Source: JOPF133 sp052144935
GTDB taxonomy: Bacteria; Acidobacteriota; Terriglobia; Bryobacterales; Bryobacteraceae
Assembly: GCA_052144935.1 (NCBI GenBank)
Contig: JBKQPR010000119.1
Location: 1-64,000 of the forward strand
Length of the DNA: 64,000 bases
Reading direction: 5' to 3'
Shown one piece after another: positions 50,880 to 60,068 of this stretch. A program made the position numbers and the translations under genes. The notes below the pieces were generated by a model. It made no database searches. It saw only the letters and a list, made by a program, of their open reading frames with translations, and was not told where the DNA came from. How positions within the stretch are numbered: the first letter of the stretch is position 1; every line of letters starts with the position of its first letter.

Positions 50880-50990
50880 TAAAGACCGCGTCAGCATGGA
50901 ATTCAACGCGCAAGCGTTCAATCTCTTCAACCATCCGGTGTGGGGCAATGGCAACCCGGTTTTCGGAGCGGCATGGGGATGGCGGAACGA
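50865..50990 (+). pseudogene. C-terminal fragment of an Oar-like outer membrane protein
   Basis: The frame reads IKDRVSMEFNAQAFNLFNHP, then VWGNGNPVFG, the characteristic near-C-terminal segment of Oar-like proteins (compare MSLLIRGEFFNVMNHTNFSN in the intact gene). It runs in frame into the next gene, so naive start calls would extend that gene. Confidence 0.7.
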
Positions 50991-50997
50991 ACCCCAA

Positions 50998-52269
50998 ATG
51001 AAACGGCGTAACTTTCTCCAGGCAGGCGCCCTGGCGGCTGTTCGAGTTCATGCTCAGACACCGGGCGGCAGAGGAGCGGATAGCCAGCCGAGGAAACGGC
51101 TGGCTGCGATTGTATCCGCTTACCGGATGCATTCAGATGCCGACAACATAGTTACGCGGTTTTTGCAGGGTTACTATATCGGCGATGACTACCATCAACC
51201 AGCGTGCGATATCGCTTCTCTATATGTCCACGAGACGCCGCTGGACGATATTGGACATCGGCTCTCGCAGGCATACCGGTTTCCGGTAACGAAATCGATT
51301 CCGGACGCCTTGATGCTCGGAACCGGCAGTTTGGCGGCGGATGGCGTTCTGCTGGTTTGCGATGCAGAGGAGACGCGATCCGAACGTGATTTGCGGTCCG
51401 AGTTCTTTCAACAGGTGCTGGACGTGTTTCGGCGCTCCGGCCGATCGGTCCCGCTGTTTTGCGCCGGATACTTATCGGAGGATTGGGACCGCGCGCAGGA
51501 GATGGTCCGGCAATCACGGCAGATGGGGTTTGCAATGATGGCGGGCGATTCGGCGCCGGTGACCTTTCGCCGTCCCCCACTGGACTATCCGGTGGTCAGC
51601 GGGTTCGACGACAGGCCGCTTGGAGACACCGCGCCGCCGAAATATCCCTTGGGCGTGGAGTTCGCCGAGGCGTTGATTCTCCTTCCGAATGGTTCGATCG
51701 CCGCCGGTCTATTTCCGGGCTTGGAAGTCATGCAGTCTTTTCTCGAACGGCGCAAAGCCGGTGAGAGCGGCATCCGATCGGTCGAGCATCTGGTTGACGA
51801 ATCGGTGTGGCGCGCCGCGGACGCAGGCCGCTGGTCGAAGGAGTTGATGCAGGCTGCTCTTTCGCGGGCGGAACGAGCAGGACAGGAAAGACCCGAAGAT
51901 GTAAAGCATCCTTCGCTGTGGCTCCTGGAATACAATGACCACACACACGCGGCCGCTCTGTCATTGGGCGGTTTGGCGCCGGAGTGCATCGCCGCGTTCC
52001 GCGTGAAGGACCGCCGTGAGATCGATACCACGTTGTGCTATGTACCGCCAGGCAGCCGCAACGACTACAGCATGCTCGTGCATGGCGTATCTCAGATGAT
52101 GCTCACAGGGAAGGCTCCGTATCCCGTCGGAAGGACCTTACTTACGACCGGCGTCCTGGCAGCGCTCCGTAAACAGCATGTTACCGGCGCGAAGATCGAA
52201 ACACCGGAGCTGGCAATCTCTTATGGCGCGCCCGAGCACTCCTTCTACGCGCCCGGTTGGGGATGGTAA
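50998..52269 (+). CDS. Tat-exported hypothetical protein
   Basis: A 423-residue protein with a Tat leader (MKRRNFLQAGALAAVRVHAQ). Segments include RKRLAAIVSAYRMHSDADNI, LQGYYIGDDYHQPACDIASL and RSVPLFCAGYLSEDWDRAQE. C-terminal blocks are TTLCYVPPGSRNDYSMLVHG and TPELAISYGAPEHSFYAPGW. I cannot assign a family; the pattern is like uncharacterised proteins near Planctomycetes and Acidobacteriota sugar genes. The stop TAA is followed directly by the ATG of the SMP-30 gene. The ATG at 50998 was chosen because it begins the Tat leader. Confidence 0.75.
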   Translation: MKRRNFLQAGALAAVRVHAQTPGGRGADSQPRKRLAAIVSAYRMHSDADNIVTRFLQGYYIGDDYHQPACDIASLYVHETPLDDIGHRLSQAYRFPVTKSIPDALMLGTGSLAADGVLLVCDAEETRSERDLRSEFFQQVLDVFRRSGRSVPLFCAGYLSEDWDRAQEMVRQSRQMGFAMMAGDSAPVTFRRPPLDYPVVSGFDDRPLGDTAPPKYPLGVEFAEALILLPNGSIAAGLFPGLEVMQSFLERRKAGESGIRSVEHLVDESVWRAADAGRWSKELMQAALSRAERAGQERPEDVKHPSLWLLEYNDHTHAAALSLGGLAPECIAAFRVKDRREIDTTLCYVPPGSRNDYSMLVHGVSQMMLTGKAPYPVGRTLLTTGVLAALRKQHVTGAKIETPELAISYGAPEHSFYAPGWGW

Positions 52270-53109
52270 ATGGCGGATCGTCTCGAAGAACTCGTCGGTG
52301 AAACGCCGAAAATCGAGAAAATCGTGGACGGTATGATGCAGACCGAAGGTCCCGCATACAGCCGTGACGGAGATCTTCTCTTCAGCGACATCCCGGCCCG
52401 GCGGATCATGAAGTGGAAAAACGGTGTTCTCACCGCATTTCGCACCGACAGCAATCGCGCCAACGGTCTGACCTTCGACCACGTGGGCCGCCTGCTGGCA
52501 TGCGAGGCCGGCCGCGTGACCCGCACGGAGCACGATGGCCGCATCACCGTTCTGGCGGATCAATACGAAGGGAAAGGCCTGAATATCCCGAACGATCTGG
52601 TGTGTGCGATTGACGGAAGCGTTTATTTCAGCGATCTGCGATTTCGCGCTCCCCCGGCCAATCCGGCGAGGACCGATTTTTCCGCTTTGTACCAGATTAC
52701 GCCCCAAGGAAAGGTCAGAGTGGTATCCCGGGATTGCGTGCGCCCCAACGGCATGGCGCTCACCGCCAATCAACAGAAGTTATACCTGGCGGATAGCGGA
52801 CCGAAGACCCTGTGGATTTACGATATCGCCGCGGATGGCTCCCTGCAAAACGGCCACATCTTCGCCGACATGAGCTCCGGGCGTGGTGTTCCGGATGGGC
52901 TGAAGACGGACGAAGACGGCAATGTGTGGGTAGCCGGCCCTGCCGGAGTTTGGGTTTTCAACGCGCAAGGAAAGCATTTGGGCATCATTCCACTTCCGGT
53001 GACGCCGACGAACTGCTGTTGGGGTGGAGATTGGCGGGACTTCTATGTCACCGGCCACACCTCTGTTTATAAGATTTCAACCAATGTCAATGGGACACGG
53101 ACTTACTAA
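52270..53109 (+). CDS. SMP-30/gluconolactonase family protein
   Basis: A 279-residue six-bladed beta-propeller lactonase. Blade motifs carry the metal and catalytic positions: MMQTEGPAYSRDGDLLFSDI (the E of EGP), NRANGLTFDHVGRLLACEAG, NIPNDLVCAIDGSVYFSDLR (the N-D pair) and GVPDGLKTDEDGNVWVAGPA (the PDG-x3-D). It hydrolyses sugar or related lactones with a divalent metal. There is no signal peptide although its partner is Tat-exported. It is translationally adjacent to the preceding gene (gap zero). Confidence 0.92.
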   Translation: MADRLEELVGETPKIEKIVDGMMQTEGPAYSRDGDLLFSDIPARRIMKWKNGVLTAFRTDSNRANGLTFDHVGRLLACEAGRVTRTEHDGRITVLADQYEGKGLNIPNDLVCAIDGSVYFSDLRFRAPPANPARTDFSALYQITPQGKVRVVSRDCVRPNGMALTANQQKLYLADSGPKTLWIYDIAADGSLQNGHIFADMSSGRGVPDGLKTDEDGNVWVAGPAGVWVFNAQGKHLGIIPLPVTPTNCCWGGDWRDFYVTGHTSVYKISTNVNGTRTY

Positions 53110-53115
53110 AAGACG

Positions 53116-53400
53116 GCCACTGAATCGCCGGCGCTGTTGGAAGCAGCGCCGGTCCCGCAGCGCGGGGCCAAGCTGACACTCGCCCGGCTGAAGGCGCTGC
53201 TCGCAAAATATCGCATCCGCCGCTGGGCGGCCGAGGAACTGCAGACGCTGCGAGGCGAATAGCCATTCCTGCAGGTGAGGCACGAGGTTTCTGGTTCTCC
53301 GAACACCACCCTTGCCGCTTAGCGCCGGGAGCGCGGAAGCGATCAGCGATCAGGCTCTTCTCCAGTTACCGCAACTGCGCCTGCTTTACACGCGAGCGCG
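53116..53400 (+). pseudogene. IS110-family transposase fragment
   Basis: The frame from 53116 to a stop at 53260 reads ATESPALLEAAPVPQRGAKL, then TLARLKALLAKYRIRRWAAE, a pattern of the central region of IS110 transposases. Debris in other frames continues to about 53400. No ends or catalytic residues remain. Confidence 0.55.
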
Positions 53401-53513
53401 CTCGAAACTCCAGCCGCATTGGAGTGCTGCGCGGAAGGATCGATTTTTAGCTGCACCTGGGTCGCCCGCGGTGCGCTTCGCTATACTTCTGGGAGAAAGG
53501 GGAGGCAAATAGA

Positions 53514-55640
53514 ATGCTCGGGATGCCCTTTTTCGGCATGTGGCTATGGTTTCCGGCGCTTGGTATCATGGGAGGCGGTTCTTTCCTGCTTGGGCAGGAG
53601 GCGGCGGCCTCTTTGCCGCTGGTTCCCATGCCCCGCGAGATCCGGGCGGGGGCAGTGCTGCCGCTCGCGCATGGCGTGGCCATCTCCACACCGGACGCGG
53701 ACGCGGAGGACCGGTTCGCCGCTGAAGATCTGATCGCCACTCTGAAGCAACGGGGCATTGGGGCTCGAAGCGGGACCACCGGCGAGGTGAAGATCGTGCT
53801 GCTGCGGGACACAAGCCAACGGGCAGCAGCGGTTCTTGCGGCGAAGCACCTGGCCCTGTCTCCCGAAATGCGCAACGAGGGTTACGTGCTGGCGACCGAG
53901 GGCAACACCACTTATGACATCGCCTCCTCTGCCGCAGGAGTCTATTACGGCGCACAGACGCTGAAGCAGTTAATTTCCGGGCCGGTCTTTCAATCCGTGG
54001 AGATCCGGGATTGGCCGGCGATGCCTTACCGCGGCATTTCGCACGACATCTCCCGCGGCCCGATCTCGACTCTCGAATTTCAGAAGCACATCATTCAGGC
54101 GCTTTCCGAATACAAGATCAATATCTATTCACCGTACATGGAGAACTCGCTGGAGTACCAAAGCGAACCCTTGCCGGCTCAGCCCGGCGGATCGCTGACG
54201 CGGCGGGATGTGGACGAACTGGTGCGCTACGCCCGCCAGTTTCACGTGACCATCGTTCCGGAGCAGGAAGCTTTCGGACACATGCACCACACCTTGATGT
54301 TCGAACAGTATCTGCCACTGGGGGAGACCCCACACGGCAGTGCGCTCGCTCCCGGGCAGCCGGGTTCGATCGAACTGGTGCGCCGATGGGTGACCGAACT
54401 GGCCGCCATCTATCCGGGTCCCTTCATCCACGTGGGCGCGGACGAAGTCAATGAACTGGGAACCGGGCAGAGCCAGCCAGCGGTAGCCGCCGGCGGCGAA
54501 CCCCGGCTATACATGGATTTCCTGAAGCAGATCTATGGATTGGTCCAGCCGCTGCACAAACGGATGCTCTTCTGGGGCGACATTGCAATGAGGGAGCCTG
54601 AGTTGGTGAAGACACTTCCAAAGGACATCATTGCGGTGGCCTGGGAATACGGACCTCGGCCGGAGGGCTTCGAAAAATGGCTCCGCCCATACGTGGATGC
54701 CGGAATGGAGACGTGGGTGTCTCCGGGCCTGAATAACTGGGATCGGGTGTACCCGAATTATTACGAAGCGCTGTTAAACATCCAACGATTCGTGCGCGAC
54801 GGCCAACGGTTGGGATCCACAGGAGTGTTGAACACAGTCTGGAACTCCGACGATGGCAGCTTGTTTAACGCCAACTGGTATGGGCTGCTGTTCGGCGCGG
54901 CGGCAGGCTGGCAGCCGGGCGAGAGCAGCATTGCACGGTTCGAAAACAGCTTCGGGCAGGTGTTTCACGGTGACCTGACGGGCAAAATCAACGAAGCGCA
55001 GAGGGAGCTCGCCGCGGCGCACCAGTGCTTCAGCAAAGCCGGCTCGACGCACGGGGCGATGGCGGAGTTGTTTTGGATGGATCCGTGGACCCGGCAGGGG
55101 CAGGCAACTTCCGCGAAACTGCTGCCTCTGGGGCACGAGATCCGGCTGCACTCCGAGCGGGCCATTACGCTGATCAAGGAAGCGGAGGCGGTAGTCCCGC
55201 TACGGGAGACGGACGCGCTCCGCGCCATGGAACTGGGAGCACGCCGCATGGATTTCATCGTGTACAAGTTCCAGGCGGCGCAGCAGATCGCGGATCAATA
55301 TGCGCTCGCCGACCAGCAGCACAATGGAGGGCGGCACGCCGGAGAGCCGTTATTTCACCTCGAATACTATTACCAGGACCTGGTTTATGGCTACGGGCTG
55401 CTGCACGATCTCTACGAGCAGGCGTGGGGACGGGAGAACCGGCCGTTTGCGCTCCACAATATACTGGCGCATTACGACATGAACATTCAGTTGTGGCTGC
55501 GGCGTTCCGGCTGCCGCGTGCAGTTCGCGCGAAACCCGGCCGGTCCAACCGATCCGGCACCGCCCGGCGTTCCCGCGGATTGCAGCGAGCCGATGCCGTA
55601 CAGTCAATGGCGCAGTCTATTCCTGGGTGGTTCCAGATAA
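53514..55640 (+). CDS. GH20 beta-N-acetylhexosaminidase, exported
   Basis: A 708-residue enzyme with a signal peptide (MWLWFPALGIMGGGSFLLG) and an N-terminal GH20b domain (VPMPREIRAGAVLPLAHGVA, YVLATEGNTTYDIASSAAGV). In the catalytic barrel the Asp-Glu pair is D310-E311 in FIHVGADEVNELG, preceded by PYRGISHDISRGPISTLEFQ and followed by MLFWGDIAMREPE. The last 150 residues are helical. It should release terminal GlcNAc or GalNAc. A GGGGAGG site precedes the ATG. A truncated dehydrogenase gene follows 22 bases later. Confidence 0.9.
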   Translation: MLGMPFFGMWLWFPALGIMGGGSFLLGQEAAASLPLVPMPREIRAGAVLPLAHGVAISTPDADAEDRFAAEDLIATLKQRGIGARSGTTGEVKIVLLRDTSQRAAAVLAAKHLALSPEMRNEGYVLATEGNTTYDIASSAAGVYYGAQTLKQLISGPVFQSVEIRDWPAMPYRGISHDISRGPISTLEFQKHIIQALSEYKINIYSPYMENSLEYQSEPLPAQPGGSLTRRDVDELVRYARQFHVTIVPEQEAFGHMHHTLMFEQYLPLGETPHGSALAPGQPGSIELVRRWVTELAAIYPGPFIHVGADEVNELGTGQSQPAVAAGGEPRLYMDFLKQIYGLVQPLHKRMLFWGDIAMREPELVKTLPKDIIAVAWEYGPRPEGFEKWLRPYVDAGMETWVSPGLNNWDRVYPNYYEALLNIQRFVRDGQRLGSTGVLNTVWNSDDGSLFNANWYGLLFGAAAGWQPGESSIARFENSFGQVFHGDLTGKINEAQRELAAAHQCFSKAGSTHGAMAELFWMDPWTRQGQATSAKLLPLGHEIRLHSERAITLIKEAEAVVPLRETDALRAMELGARRMDFIVYKFQAAQQIADQYALADQQHNGGRHAGEPLFHLEYYYQDLVYGYGLLHDLYEQAWGRENRPFALHNILAHYDMNIQLWLRRSGCRVQFARNPAGPTDPAPPGVPADCSEPMPYSQWRSLFLGGSR

Positions 55641-55662
55641 TAGAGGTCCTGGGGGGAACCGA

Positions 55663-55800
55663 ATGCTGAGGGGAAAAGTTGCGGTGGTGACGGGCGGAGC
55701 CAACGGGATTGGAGCAGCAACCGCAACGCTTTTGGAAACAAAGGGTGCGTCGGGGTGGGTATTCGATCGCGAACCGCCGCGGGAAGAGAGGCGCGCATGA
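55663..55800 (+). pseudogene. Short-chain dehydrogenase, N-terminal fragment
   Basis: MLRGKVAVVTGGANGIGAAT is the Rossmann T-G-x3-G-I-G start of an SDR, followed by LLETKGASGWVFDREPP. It stops after 45 codons, before the catalytic YxxxK, exactly where repeat-rich sequence begins. It was presumably once co-transcribed with the GH20 gene. Confidence 0.75.
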
Positions 55801-56171
55801 CGATGCCGGCGCGGGGCGCATGGCGATCGTTGCCCGGCGGCACTTGTCGGCCGCCAGGCCGAACCAGCCTTGCCCTTTTCAGCCCGCGTCCCGCCCGCGG
55901 CGCGGTGGGCGGCGGCCCTGCGATGGCGGACCGGGCAGCGTGTTCATGGTGGGAGCGTATCGCGAAATCCGAGGCCGCCTCCAGACGCGCGCCCAGATCA
56001 GGCGGCACCGCTGCCTTGGCGGATGCGCGGCGCCAGGCCGGGGCGCGAGTCCCGAAACATCCCGGTCCAGAGCCCTCATGAACTGAAGTTGACGCGTCAA
56101 CAGAGGCAATGATTGCATAATGGGAATTGGATTAGCGCTGGCGAGATCTCCACCTGGAGTACGGATCTCCA
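55801..56171. repeat. GC-rich dispersed repeat, copy A
   Basis: The core at 55851-55917 (CCGCCAGGC, GAACCAG, CCCGCCCGCGGCGCGGTGGG) matches 57361-57428. The two copies flank the UroD-like gene in the same orientation. No gene seen. Confidence 0.75.
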
Positions 56172-57233
56172 ATGCCGGAAAACCCATACCTCAAGATGGC
56201 CCGGGGCGGCCTGCGCATGCCGATTGGCACGGATCTCGTGCTCCATGAGTCGTCCGATCCGGAGGCGTGCAAGTATGATGCGGAATTGCTGGGCGCCGTT
56301 GTAGAGGCGGCTGCGCGCCGTTACGCGACACCTCTCGCGTTCCCGCTGATGGACCTGACGTTGGAGAAACTGGATCTGCTGCAGTTCCTGGGCGTGCCCG
56401 ACGCGCAGGCGGGCCTGTTTCATTTTCCGGAGGCTCCCTCGTTGAAGGTCGTTTCGGAAGTGGTTGCGGCTTCGCGGCGGCCGTTTCCGCTTCGGATTAA
56501 GGCCAATCAGAACGCCGTTCGATACATCGCGGAGAGAACCGATCTATTGCCGGTGGGTATGCTGATCGGCCCGTTCTCACTGATGACGAAACTAGTGGCT
56601 GATCCGATTGCGCCGGTGGCAATAGCGGGCAGCGGCATGACGGCGGAGGAAGAGCCATCGGTTTGTCTGGTGGAGCGCTGCCTTACGCTTGCGGAGGCAA
56701 CCGTGCAGAGGTCCGCCGAGGCGCAGATCGCCTCAGGCGCAAGGGCGATGATCGTCTGCGAACCAGCCGCGAACACGGTATATCTCTCGCCGAGGCAGTT
56801 GCGGGTGGGTTCGGATATTCTGGAGCGCTTCGTGCTGGCGCCGAACCGGCGATTGCGCAACCTGTTGGCGCGGCATGCCGTGGACCTGATTTTCCATGAC
56901 TGCGGCGAGTTGACGACGGACATGGTGCGGCAGTTTGCGCTTGAGTTGCGGCCCGCGGTCCTGAGTCTCGGCAGCAGCCGGAAGTTGTGGGAAGACGCGG
57001 CCGTGGCGCCACAAGACGTGGTGCTGTTCGGTAACCTGCCAACGAAAACCTTCTACTCCGACGCGGTGATGCCGATTGAGGAAGTCAAGAGGCTGACAAG
57101 CGAAACCGTCCGGCGCATGGCCGCGTGCGGCCACGCGCACATCCTGGGCTCGGAGTGCGACGTATTGCATGTGCCGGACGCCGCGGAAACCATCCGGCGC
57201 AAAGTAGAAGCGATGTTAACATGCGAATGTTGA
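56172..57233 (+). CDS. Uroporphyrinogen-decarboxylase-fold methyltransferase-like protein
   Basis: A 353-residue UroD superfamily protein. Zinc ligands of the MtaA/CmuA-type corrinoid methyltransferases can be traced: H242 and C244 (LIFHDCGELTTD) and C329 (GSECDVLHVP). Other blocks are PLRIKANQNAVRYIAERTDL, GMLIGPFSLMTKLVADPIAP and NLPTKTFYSDAVMPIEEVKR. True UroD lacks these ligands, so methyl transfer is the better guess. No corrinoid protein or reactivase gene is nearby. Flanked by direct copies of a repeat, with relics on both sides. Confidence 0.8.
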   Translation: MPENPYLKMARGGLRMPIGTDLVLHESSDPEACKYDAELLGAVVEAAARRYATPLAFPLMDLTLEKLDLLQFLGVPDAQAGLFHFPEAPSLKVVSEVVAASRRPFPLRIKANQNAVRYIAERTDLLPVGMLIGPFSLMTKLVADPIAPVAIAGSGMTAEEEPSVCLVERCLTLAEATVQRSAEAQIASGARAMIVCEPAANTVYLSPRQLRVGSDILERFVLAPNRRLRNLLARHAVDLIFHDCGELTTDMVRQFALELRPAVLSLGSSRKLWEDAAVAPQDVVLFGNLPTKTFYSDAVMPIEEVKRLTSETVRRMAACGHAHILGSECDVLHVPDAAETIRRKVEAMLTCEC

Positions 57234-57237
57234 GCGA

Positions 57238-57281
57238 TCAGGACCTGATATGGAGATCATCAGGACCTGATATGGAGATCA
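57238..57281. repeat. Two tandem 22-mers with an internal dyad
   Basis: Two perfect copies (57238-57259 and 57260-57281), each containing ATCAGG-A-CCTGAT, a 13-base dyad. They begin within five bases of the UroD-like stop codon. This could be a pair of regulator sites or a simple duplication. Confidence 0.7.
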
Positions 57282-57660
57282 CCGGACGCACAACTCTCAC
57301 GAACGAGCGTCCATCCGCGCGGCGGCGCCGGCTTCCCGATCGCTGCCGCGCCCCCGGCCGACCGCCAGGCGGAACCAGTCTTTGCGGTTCAGCCCTGCGT
57401 CCCGCCCGCGGCGCGGTGGGCGGCGGCCATACGACCGCGGGCCGAGAGCGGCCTGCCGCGCGGCGGTCGCGCGAGCGGGCGGCCTGACGCGCGGGATCGA
57501 TCAGCACTGTCTGATGCCCAACGGCCGCCAGGCTGGCTGAGAGGAGCGGGCGGGCGCAGGAGTGACTTCGGCGCAAGGGCCTCCGCAATGTGAAAGAAGT
57601 TGCCGGATGCGGCCCGCTGCCGCGAGATCATCTCAGCGGCCCCGAAACTGTTACGGGGCA
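57282..57660. repeat. GC-rich dispersed repeat, copy B
   Basis: The core at 57361-57428 matches 55851-55917. The rest is GC-rich with no supported gene, between the UroD-like gene and the convergent DHDPS-like gene. Confidence 0.65.
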
Positions 57661-58551
57661 CTACGGTGCTGGCACCTCACGGCTTCCGATGAGCGCCGCC
57701 GTGATTCTTTCCCGCTGTTCCGCGCTCGTGGACGGCATGGGCGAACGCGGCCAGCCGCCAGCACGGCCCTGCAACTCCATGGCGGTCTTGACGTTGGCTG
57801 GCAGGTTGGGGCCGTCGATGGCGTTCCAGACCCGCAGCAGTTTCTTGTGGCATTCGAGTGCCACCTGGTGCTCGCCGCGCCGCACGGCATTCCACAGCGC
57901 CACGGACCACTCAGGAGCGGCGGTGACGATGGCACCGATCGACCCGTGGGCCCCGAGCACGAACGAGGGATAGAGCAGCGCGTCTACGGCGGAAAAAATA
58001 CGGGCCTTCTCCGGCGCCAGCAGCAGCAGGTCGGCGAGGGTCTTCAGGTCGGCGGCGCTCTGCTTCACGCCGATGATGCCCGGCACCTCCCGCAGCATCC
58101 GCGCCAGCCGCGGCGCCGGTTGATAGCTCCAGGGGATGACGTTGTAGACGATCACGGGCATGCCGGTGGTTTCGGCAATGGCGGCGAAGTGCCGGATGGA
58201 GCTCTCTTCATCGGGCGCGAACAGGTAGTGAACGGGCGTAACCTGCAGGGCCGCTACCCCGAGGCCGGTAACTGCTTGGCCGCGTTCGATAGCCTCCCGC
58301 GTACTGTTGGCGATGATACCAGCGATTACCGGCACTCGCCCGCCAGCCTCATCCACGGTCCAGGCGACGAGGCGGCGCAGTTCGGCGCAAGTCAACGTTT
58401 GACCCTCGCCGGTGCTGCCGCCGACGGCCAGGCCGTGCACTCCGGCCTTCTCGATCAGGTACCGCACCTCGGCGCGATGCGCCTGCTCGTCTGGTTCCTC
58501 GCGGTCATCGAAGGGTGTGACTAGAGGCGGAATAATGCCTTCTAGAATCAT
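57661..58551 (-). CDS. DHDPS/NAL-family class I aldolase
   Basis: A 296-residue (beta/alpha)8 lyase. Schiff-base lysine K163 (IIGVKQSAADL), catalytic tyrosine Y136 (PVIVYNVIPW) and the GGSTGEGQTLT substrate-carboxylate loop (G-S-T-G-E) are all present. The family includes dihydrodipicolinate synthase, N-acetylneuraminate lyase and keto-deoxy sugar-acid aldolases; the catabolic setting and lack of lysine genes favour an aldolase or lyase of a keto acid. The C-terminal part (NAIDGPNLPANVKTAMELQG) is typical. Monocistronic. Confidence 0.9.
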   Translation of the reverse strand: MILEGIIPPLVTPFDDREEPDEQAHRAEVRYLIEKAGVHGLAVGGSTGEGQTLTCAELRRLVAWTVDEAGGRVPVIAGIIANSTREAIERGQAVTGLGVAALQVTPVHYLFAPDEESSIRHFAAIAETTGMPVIVYNVIPWSYQPAPRLARMLREVPGIIGVKQSAADLKTLADLLLLAPEKARIFSAVDALLYPSFVLGAHGSIGAIVTAAPEWSVALWNAVRRGEHQVALECHKKLLRVWNAIDGPNLPANVKTAMELQGRAGGWPRSPMPSTSAEQRERITAALIGSREVPAP

Positions 58552-58662
58552 TCTGCATCAATGTATCATCTTTCCGGGCGCGCACGGATATATCATTGAC
58601 CGCAAGTGTGCCTGGATGAATCGAGATGGGAAACCGGCCATTATTCAACGGTCCGGGGCTCT

Positions 58663-59445
58663 CTAGCGGAGCGAAAGGCTCCGCAGCTTCTCTCTGGCTT
58701 CAGCGATCTGACGCTCCAGTTGTGGCTTGTGCCGCGATGCCTGGCTATCCAGCGTGGTGCCGGGTTTCGCGAGCTCCTGCTCGATCTCTTGGAGATAGCC
58801 TTCCGCGATTTCGAGATTGCGCTGTGCCGTCTCCGGATCGTGAAAGCCATCGCCGTTGACCGTGACATACACCGGCGTGGTGTGCGCTACCTGGCCGGTG
58901 CCGGCGTCACACCGGGCGGCGATCCAGATACCGTGCTGTGCCGGCAGATCGAACTCGACGGTCAGGTGGGCGGGGCTCCCGCTAGTCGAGCGGGCAAGCA
59001 CCTTGGAGTGACCGATGAGTTCCAGAGAGCGTAGCGGAACCTGTTTGTCCTGCCCGTACGCCTCCGCCGAGATGTGCAGCTTGGTTCCAGGCGTGACGTC
59101 CAGAGTGTCGCCCGGGATGTGCCCGTTCACTGTCAGCAGGACGACGGGTCCGGTGGTCACGAAGGTGTGGCCGGCTTTGAGAGCCGTGAACCAGCGCTCG
59201 AAGGATGGCTGCCCCCCGACGTAGGTATAGAAGCGGGCATTGCCGATCTGCGCGAAGCGCGGCTCGCTGAAACCATATTCGGGACCCTGTCCGCACCAGG
59301 GAAAATCGGAGCCGGCAAGCGCCGTAAGCTTGTAGCCCAGGTTGAGGAAATGGTAGTAGTAAGTAACCGCGAGCGGACCTTCCGGGACGCAGAACTGCGC
59401 CAGTTCCAGGAAGTCGGTCTTACCCCGAATAGTATTCAGCGCCAT
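58663..59445 (-). pseudogene. CehA/McbA-like PHP metallohydrolase, C-terminal fragment
   Basis: The minus frame from about 59445 reads ALNTIRGKTDFLELAQFCVP, then LNLGYKLTALAGSDFPWCGQ (a late metal-site D of the PHP fold) and HTFVTTGPVVLLTVNGHIPG. The natural end includes a helical tail (REKLRSLSLR). The N-terminal half of the metal site is missing. The homology stops at about 59448, where a fragment of a different gene begins on the other strand. An ATG at 59445 exists, but a functional protein is unlikely. Confidence 0.7.
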
Positions 59446-59449
59446 TCCA

Positions 59450-59906
59450 CGGCTCGCCCAATCCGCCCATGGGCGCGCTGCTGACTTATTATTTGCGCGA
59501 CGGCCTGGCGAGCCCGGAGGGCGCCCCGGTGGCCAGTGCGGCGGGGCCCAGGATGGTGCTGACGGTGACCGATGCGGAGGGCAAACTGGTGAGACAGATC
59601 GACGCCTCGAACCAGGCCGGCCTTGCATCGCACGCCGTGGGATCTGGGCGAGACGCCGCCGCCCGCTCCTCAAGGCGGCCGCGGTGGGCGTGGCGGACGC
59701 GGCGTGCGCGGCGACGCTGCCGGTGGTGGTGGCAGGGTGCCCGCCGGGCCCGGAGGGTGCCCCCTGGGCCCGGCGGGCGCAGTGGCCCGCTGGTGAAGCC
59801 GGGAACTTATCAGGTGACGCTGGGCAAGCTGGTCAACGGCACAGTCACGTCAGTCGGCCAGCCGCAGACGGTGGAAGTGGCGCCGCTGGAAGCGTCCAAC
59901 AGGTAG
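59450..59906 (+). pseudogene. VPS10-like (sortilin/YVTN glycosyl hydrolase) C-terminal fragment
   Basis: From about 59450 the plus strand reads NPPMGALLTYYLRDGLASPE, then VLTVTDAEGKLVRQIDASNQ. After a disordered Gly-rich part shifted in frame it ends LVKPGTYQVTLGKLVNGTVT. These are the three signature pieces at the C-terminus of large exported 'VPS10 domain' proteins. The propeller part is absent, and at least two compensating frameshifts lie near 59630-59790. Confidence 0.65.
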
Positions 59907-60068
59907 AGAGGCAGTGATGAGTGGGCCCATCTTCGCCGGTTTCGGGGCCATCGTGGGCTGCCAGCACGCTGAAAAAGCCGCGGCCTCCGGATCGGCCGCA
60001 CTGTCGCGGCCGGAGACCTGCGAAAGGCCAAGAAGCCGATGCCGGCTGGGGAAAAAAGTGGATCCCGG

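Noticed and set aside
56172..57233. Haem-pathway uroporphyrinogen decarboxylase (hemE)
   Set aside because: It carries H-x-C and a late Cys of the methyltransferase subgroup, and no haem genes are near.
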